A stretch of 64,000 nt of DNA from Streptomyces candidus. Lineage in GTDB: Bacteria; Actinomycetota; Actinomycetes; Streptomycetales; Streptomycetaceae. Shown piece after piece: positions 58,248 through 64,000 of this stretch (position 1 is the stretch's first letter; each line of letters starts with the position of its first letter). The DNA is taken from assembly GCF_014207445.1 (NCBI RefSeq), contig NZ_JACHEM010000008.1, forward strand, positions 62,001 through 126,000, read 5' to 3'. The position numbers and the translations under genes are program-made. Below the pieces are notes generated by a model. That model did not search any database and was not told the origin of the DNA. It saw only the letters and a program-made list of their open reading frames with translations.

Positions 58248-59477
58248 TCAGCGCGCGGACGGCACCCGCGCCCCCGCCACCTCGACCGACGGCGGCACGT
58301 CCGGCGACGCGTTCCACCTGCGGCGCAGCCGCTGCGGCAGCTTCCGGTTCAGCCACTGCGCGGCGGGCTCCTCCACGTAGTGGAACAGCGCCCAGGACAT
58401 CGCGGTTACCACCAGACCCACACCCAGCAGGTCGAACAGCACACTGTTGTCGTCCCCGGCCCGGCCCCACGCGTACGTCGCGAGCCGGGACACCGAGTGG
58501 TGCAGCAGGTAGAAGCCGTAGCTCCAGGCGCCCAGCAGGATCAGTACCGGCTGGTTCAGGACGCCCCGGTGACCGTTGATCTCCCGCTGGACGAACGCCA
58601 CGATGATCAGCATCGACAGCAGCGCCATCACCGGCCGCACCGTGTAGTCCAGCTGCGCCACGACCGCATCCGGCAGCGACGCCCGACCCTGGTAGTACCC
58701 GTACACGAACACCCCGAGCAGCAGCACCGGCACGATGGGGCGCATCGGCAGCCGCCAGCCGCGTCGCACCGCCAGCGCGACGGTCATGCCGAGCAGGAAC
58801 TGCGGCAGGTAGACCAGCGGGTTGCGCATGATCCAGCCCTCGCCGGGACCGGAGAAGTTGGCCGCCGCCCACCAGTTCACCGCCCACATGCCGACCAGAC
58901 CGGCCGCGGTCGCCAGCGCCAGCGTCCGGGTGCGGTACCGCACCGCGATGCGCGCGGCCAGCGGGAACAGGGCGTAGAAAAGCAGCTCGACGCTGAGCGT
59001 CCAGGTCACCTCGTTGCCCGGCAGCGTCGGCGTCACGCCCGGGAACCAGGTCTGCACGAGGAACAGCGAGGCCAGCAGGCTCGGCCAGTCGATGTGCTCG
59101 TGCGCGGCGATGTAGTACGCGTACACACCGAGGACGGCGGCTACCAGGGAAGCCGGCCAGATCCGCGCCATACGCCGCCAGTAGAACGCGAGCGGGTGCT
59201 CCTGCGGCTTGAAGACCCAGGTCAGCAGGAAGCCGGAGAGCACGAAGAAGAAGGTGACTCCGTGCCCGCCGATCATCGAGTACGGGAAGAGCGCGGGCGC
59301 GGTTCCGTAGCCCGTGCCCTTGCCGTGCCCGGAGAAGTGATGGGCGAAGACCGCGAAGGCGGCGAAGAATCTCAGACTGGTGAGTGAGTCGAGCCGATTC
59401 GGCAGCGCCGTGGGGGACGCGGAGGACCGAAAGGGCGGGACGAGGCTAGGACGGGGAGCGGTGAGCGTCGCAGTCAC
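58248..59477 (-). CDS. Acyltransferase 3 family membrane protein
   Basis: A 409-residue integral membrane acyltransferase with about ten helices. RFFAAFAVFAHHFSG near the start holds the family's His, and VTFFFVLSGFLLTWVF (about 85-100) and FYWRRMARIWP are typical. Such proteins acetylate or succinylate exported polysaccharides, antibiotics or glycolipids; the substrate is unknown. The GTG is preceded by GAGAAGCC. Confidence 0.87.
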   Translation of the reverse strand: MTATLTAPRPSLVPPFRSSASPTALPNRLDSLTSLRFFAAFAVFAHHFSGHGKGTGYGTAPALFPYSMIGGHGVTFFFVLSGFLLTWVFKPQEHPLAFYWRRMARIWPASLVAAVLGVYAYYIAAHEHIDWPSLLASLFLVQTWFPGVTPTLPGNEVTWTLSVELLFYALFPLAARIAVRYRTRTLALATAAGLVGMWAVNWWAAANFSGPGEGWIMRNPLVYLPQFLLGMTVALAVRRGWRLPMRPIVPVLLLGVFVYGYYQGRASLPDAVVAQLDYTVRPVMALLSMLIIVAFVQREINGHRGVLNQPVLILLGAWSYGFYLLHHSVSRLATYAWGRAGDDNSVLFDLLGVGLVVTAMSWALFHYVEEPAAQWLNRKLPQRLRRRWNASPDVPPSVEVAGARVPSAR

Positions 59478-59804
59478 AGGCTTCTCAGTACGTCGGGGAC
59501 ATGGGGGAGGAGCAAAAGTTGTGCGCAAGTCGTGCTCTGTCGTGACCAGGAATGAACGGTTGTGTTGACGGGCTGAAAGCGCCCTCTGGTCCGATGGCGC
59601 ACCAGGCTAACGCCCCCAAGGCCCCCGCCGCGCACCCGTCTTGATCTGTGCCGCCACCGGGGTACCCCCCCGCTTCGGCATCCCGCTGTTCAGTCACCGC
59701 GCCAACGCATCCCCCGTACCCCTGCGTCACCCGGGAGAGTGCGCGGACGAACACACCCGCGCCCCACACGTCGCACAGCCCGCAGTGGCCGCCCCCGACA
59801 GCTT
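59478..59804 (-). other. Intergenic region before the acyltransferase gene
   Basis: About 330 bases without a supported gene. It presumably contains the acyltransferase promoter on the minus strand. I see no strong hairpin or operator. Confidence 0.4.
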
Positions 59805-60317
59805 TTACTGAGCCAAATGCCGCACCTTGTCCCACACCGTCGGATCCGCGACCCCCACCCGACGGCGGAACTCCTCCACCGCCACGTCCCGCAACTCGTC
59901 CGTCTCCAGGAAGCTCGGCCGCCCCTCGGCGTCCCCCACCGAACCCGGCGGCAGCGCGATCACACGCGAACGGTCGTGATGGTCCTTGCTCGTGATCTTC
60001 GCGACGAGCGCACTGTCCCCACGTACCGACAACACCAGACACGGCCGGTCCTTCGACCCGGGCCCGTCCTCGAACGGAACATCAGCCCACCAGATCTCCC
60101 CGGCCTGCGGCAAACGCCCGGACGGCTTCCCCGCCCGCCCCGGCTTCCCCGCCCTCCCGGGCCTGCGCCGCGGACCGGTCGGCCGCCCCGGCGGGCGAGT
60201 ACGTCCCCAGGGACGGGTACGCCCGGCCCGGTTCCCGCGCCCCCATCCGTCGGCCAGCGCCGCCACCAGAGCCAGCACCACCACACCGAGCAGCGCCAAC
60301 CACCACGAGGTATCCAT
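59805..60317 (-). CDS. Membrane-anchored PemK/MazF-like protein
   Basis: The 170-residue product has an N-terminal membrane helix (WWLALLGVVVLALVAALA, about 5-22), an Arg/Pro/Gly-rich linker (about 25-68) and a PemK/MazF-type domain (about 70-170): AGEIWWADVPFEDGPGSKDRPCLVLS, then DRSRVIALPPGSV. MazF/PemK toxins cut RNA in the cytoplasm; the membrane anchor is unusual. No antitoxin gene lies alongside. The linker may place the domain near membrane-bound translation. Nuclease activity is inferred, not shown. Confidence 0.8.
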   Translation of the reverse strand: MDTSWWLALLGVVVLALVAALADGWGRGNRAGRTRPWGRTRPPGRPTGPRRRPGRAGKPGRAGKPSGRLPQAGEIWWADVPFEDGPGSKDRPCLVLSVRGDSALVAKITSKDHHDRSRVIALPPGSVGDAEGRPSFLETDELRDVAVEEFRRRVGVADPTVWDKVRHLAQ

Positions 60318-60722
60318 GCGCCCGACGGTACCGGCGCCCCACCCCCGCAGCACCACGCACCCCGCCCCCGTAGCCCCCTTGGGCGGCGGGGCCGCCCCCC
60401 GGGGGGGAACGGGCGGGCATGGGGGCGGCCCCCACCGCACGGTGCACCCCACGCCCCCCAACCGCCCTCCCGCCCCACCCACCGCACCCCCACCCCGGGC
60501 CGCCCCCTCGTCCTCCCAACCCCACACCCCCCACCTCCAGTTCACGCCCCACCGCACGCCCCCCGATCCGGTGACACCCCAGGTGAGTTCCCCCACAACC
60601 GCACACCGCCGAGGAGCGGCGGGCCCTGCCGCGCCTTACGCTCGACCCATCCGTGCGCTCCCCGCCCCGCGCCGCGCGCACGCCACCCCCTCCCCGCACC
60701 CGCACTCGGAGGTCACCGCTCA
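60318..60722. other. C-rich intergenic region
   Basis: About 405 bases without a supported gene. From about 60380 to 60610 the plus strand is dominated by C and CCCCA/CCCAC-like runs, including CCCCCCGGGGGGG around 60396. The promoter of the MBL gene is probably in the last 120 bases. Confidence 0.5.
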
Positions 60723-61475
60723 ATGAAGCTCACCGTCGTCGGCTGCTCGGGGTCGTTCCCGTCCGTGGAATCGGCCTGTTCGAGCTACCTCGTCGAGGCC
60801 GACGACTTCCGGCTGCTCCTCGACATGGGCAACGGCGCCCTCGGCGAGCTGCAGCGCCACACCGGTCTGTACGACCTGGACGCGATCTTCCTCAGCCACC
60901 TGCACGCCGACCACTGCATCGACATGACGGCCTACTTCGTCACCCGCTACTACCGCCACGACGGCGGCATGGCCCCCACGATCCCCGTCTACGGCCCGGA
61001 GGGCACGGAGGAACGCCTCACCGCGGCGCACGGCTCCACCCCCACTTCCGACTCGATGAGCAAAGTCTTCGACTTCCACACGCTGAAGTCCGGGACCTTC
61101 GAGATCGGCCCCTTCTCCGTCACGACGGAGCGGATGCGCCACCCCGTCGAGACGTACGGCATCCGCCTGGAACACGAGGGCCGCACCCTCGCGTACTCCG
61201 CGGACACCGGCCCCTGCGAGGCCCTGCACACCCTCGCCCAGGACGTCGACCTCCTTCTGTGCGAGGCATCGTTCCTGCACGGCAAGGAGGAGCTGCCCGA
61301 CCTCCACCTGAACGGCCGCGAGGCGGGCGAGCACGCGGCCCGTGCGGAGGCCGGCCGCCTCGTCCTCACCCATATCCCGCCGTGGACCGACGCGCAGCGC
61401 AACGTGCACGACGCCCGCGAGGTGTACGACGGGCCGGTGGACGTGGCCGCCCGGGGCGCGGTCTACGAGGTCTGA
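60723..61475 (+). CDS. MBL-fold metallo-hydrolase (possible cAMP phosphodiesterase)
   Basis: A 250-residue metallo-beta-lactamase-fold protein with the HxHxDH metal motif (LSHLHADHCID, about 59-69), a downstream His (MRHPVETYG), Asp (YSADTGP, about 161) and His (LTHIPPW). It sits near cysO-cysM, like mycobacterial Rv1339, which is reported to be an atypical class II cAMP phosphodiesterase. The assignment rests on this synteny and fold and is not certain. AAGCTC follows the ATG; GGAGGTC lies upstream. Confidence 0.85.
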   Translation: MKLTVVGCSGSFPSVESACSSYLVEADDFRLLLDMGNGALGELQRHTGLYDLDAIFLSHLHADHCIDMTAYFVTRYYRHDGGMAPTIPVYGPEGTEERLTAAHGSTPTSDSMSKVFDFHTLKSGTFEIGPFSVTTERMRHPVETYGIRLEHEGRTLAYSADTGPCEALHTLAQDVDLLLCEASFLHGKEELPDLHLNGREAGEHAARAEAGRLVLTHIPPWTDAQRNVHDAREVYDGPVDVAARGAVYEV

Positions 61476-61531
61476 CCCGCACACCGCGGTCCGACAGGAC
61501 GCATCCCACGGCAGGACCCGTGCCACGGAAC

Positions 61532-61575
61532 ACGGGAAGGCCCCCGGAACCCAAGGGTTCCGGGGGCCTTCCCGT
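61532..61575. terminator. 21-bp bidirectional terminator
   Basis: Perfect arms at 61532-61552 and 61555-61575 with an AA loop lie between the convergent MBL and nagE2 genes. Confidence 0.9.
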
Positions 61576-61598
61576 AAACAACAGTCAGTCGGCGAAGC

Positions 61599-62879
<1,281 letters not shown>

Positions 62880-62975
62880 CTGATCCTCCATGGGGGCAAG
62901 GCGCCGCCAAGGACATGGAAAAGAGGGGGACGGCGGCGTCTCCGGGGGTTCACACGGCCGTACGATCGGGCCCGC

Positions 62976-63007
62976 GTGGTCTACACCACTCAGTGGTGTA
63001 GACCAGT
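62976..63007. promoter_or_regulatory. Double DasR-responsive element (dre)
   Basis: GTGGTCTACACCACT (62976-62990) and AGTGGTGTAGACCAGT (62992-63007) match the DasR consensus ACTGGTCTAGACCAGT. They face each other so the whole block is a 14-bp perfect inverted repeat with a single central base (62991). It lies about 100 bases upstream of nagE2. Confidence 0.92.
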
Positions 63008-63081
63008 TGTAACACGGTGAGGGCGGGATAAGGAACCCGCGAAAACGGTGGTGCGGGACATAGCGCCCCACAACGGACAAA

Positions 63082-63110
63082 GGCCCCCGGACCGCATGGG
63101 TCCGAGGGCC
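63082..63110 (-). terminator. Terminator after the second PTS gene
   Basis: A 12-bp stem with one mismatch (63082-63093 with 63099-63110) lies 60 bases past the stop codon of the second PTS gene, in the gap before nagE2. Confidence 0.7.
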
Positions 63111-63170
63111 TGCGGGGGAGGGGTGGAGGCCCCTAACCCGTTGCCGTATACAGCTGGTTGCGGCGGGCGG

Positions 63171-64000
63171 CTACTTCACGTTCTCCCGCTCGATCTCCTC
63201 CTCCAGCTCCTCCGGCTCACGCCCCGGAGTCGGCAGGTTGAAGCGGGTGATCGCGAACCGGAACAGCACGTAGTACACCAGCGCGAAGCACAGCCCGATC
63301 GGAATGATCAACCAGGGCTTCGTCGCCAGCCCCCAGTTGATGACGTAGTCGATCAGACCGGCCGAGAAGCTGAAGCCGTCCTTGACACCCAGCCCCCACG
63401 TCACCGCCATCGAGACACCCGTCAGCACCGCGTGGATCACGTACAGCACCGGCGCGATGAACAGGAACGAGTACTCCAGCGGCTCCGTGATGCCGGTGAC
63501 GAACGACGTCAGACCCACCGACAGCATCAGACCGCCCACCGCCTTCCGCCGGTGCGGCTTCGCACAGTGCGTGATCGCGAGCGCCGCGGCCGGCAGCGCG
63601 AACATCATGATCGGGAAGAAGCCGGTGGTGAACTGCCCCGCCGTCGGGTCGCCCGCCAGGAAACGGTTGATGTCACCGTGCACCACCGTGCCGTCGGGCC
63701 TGGTGAAGCTGCCGAACTGGAACCAGATCGGCACGTTCAGGAACTGGTGCAGGCCGATCACCAGCAGACCGCGGTTGGCGATACCGAAGATCCCCGCCCC
63801 CAGAGCGCCCAGGCCGATCAGCCAGTCACTGAAGCTCTCCAGTGCGTTGCCGACCGGCGGCCACACCCACAGGCACAGGGCCGCGAACGCGATCGCCACG
63901 AACGACATGATGATCGGCACCAGCCGGCGGCCGTTGAAGAAACCGAGCCAGTCCACCAGCTTCGTGCGGTGGTACTTCTGCCAGAAGTACGCGGCCAGCA
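63171..64000 (-). CDS. nagE1: PTS EIIC permease, second copy (NagE1 type), partial
   Basis: The 5-prime part of the gene lies beyond the window end; at least 276 residues are visible. KLVDWLGFFNGRRLVPI, NRGLLVIGLHQFLN, GFFPIMMFALPAAALAI and FVTGITEPLEYSFLFIAP align well with NagE2. It is about 70 percent alike in the visible part and probably arose by duplication. In the S. coelicolor layout it would be NagE1. The C-terminal tail is acidic (ELEEEIERENVK). Confidence 0.9.
   Translation of the reverse strand, partial: LAAYFWQKYHRTKLVDWLGFFNGRRLVPIIMSFVAIAFAALCLWVWPPVGNALESFSDWLIGLGALGAGIFGIANRGLLVIGLHQFLNVPIWFQFGSFTRPDGTVVHGDINRFLAGDPTAGQFTTGFFPIMMFALPAAALAITHCAKPHRRKAVGGLMLSVGLTSFVTGITEPLEYSFLFIAPVLYVIHAVLTGVSMAVTWGLGVKDGFSFSAGLIDYVINWGLATKPWLIIPIGLCFALVYYVLFRFAITRFNLPTPGREPEELEEEIERENVK

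Overview
The window is high-GC actinobacterial DNA and almost certainly Streptomyces chromosome. Evidence: near-uniform G/C in third codon positions, GTG starts and GTGA/ATGA gene overlaps, an SsgA-like sporulation protein (ssgG), DasR-type operators in front of a PTS N-acetylglucosamine permease, and a gene order that from memory matches the S. coelicolor SCO2954 to SCO2906 segment. It reads as conserved core chromosome. I see no prophage, insertion sequence, integrase, CRISPR array or secondary-metabolite cluster.

Layout. 1-5 kb: CGNR regulator, ECF sigma factor with zinc anti-sigma factor, HelD-like helicase, then a candidate structured RNA. 5-12 kb: malic enzyme, HU, a frameshifted membrane-protein gene, murA (minus), YqgE family, DUF3039. 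12-17.5 kb: sugar ABC importer without its own ATPase, plus a GH20 hexosaminidase. 17.9-23.9 kb: three-subunit molybdenum-hydroxylase-like operon with an enormous disordered extension on the 2Fe-2S subunit. 24-33 kb: P-loop kinase, Tat-exported lactonase-like protein, tRNA-Cys, a hydrolase lacking its nucleophile, MFS transporter, SF2 helicase, IclR regulator. 33-41 kb: Lon-like protease, ArsR-like regulator with a phased operator array, Lrp regulator divergent from hpd, TPR protein, FAD oxidase, VOC protein, ssgG. 41-51 kb: two RDD proteins, secreted M6 protease, nicotinamidase and nicotinate phosphoribosyltransferase, ClpS, DUF2017. 51-58 kb: AGCS symporter, JAMM peptidase, a B12-riboswitch-controlled BtuFCD-type importer, a cysteine leader peptide, then cysO-cysM. 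58-64 kb: acyltransferase, membrane-anchored PemK/MazF-like protein, MBL-fold enzyme, nagE2 with a double dre operator, and a second PTS IIC gene running off the window.

Functional links. The JAMM peptidase, CysO and CysM form the thiocarboxylate route to cysteine; CysO ends GGSR, so it needs trimming before use. A B12 uptake operon sits between the peptidase and cysO. Hexosaminidase, the sugar ABC importer and the PTS permeases fit chitin and amino-sugar use. Nicotinamidase and nicotinate phosphoribosyltransferase form a NAD salvage pair.

Unusual features. Short tandem duplications occur again and again at gene boundaries: 18 bp at the sigma/anti-sigma junction, 16 bp at the kinase start, 32 bp at the ABC permease/ATPase junction, and 17 bp repeats of a gene's own 3-prime end. 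Two of the boundary features are tiny ORFs translationally coupled at both ends. Other points of interest are the molybdenum subunit without the catalytic glutamate motif, four TTGCAA boxes at exact 14-bp spacing, and the candidate structured RNA near 4.8 kb. All calls come from reading the sequence; no database search was possible.
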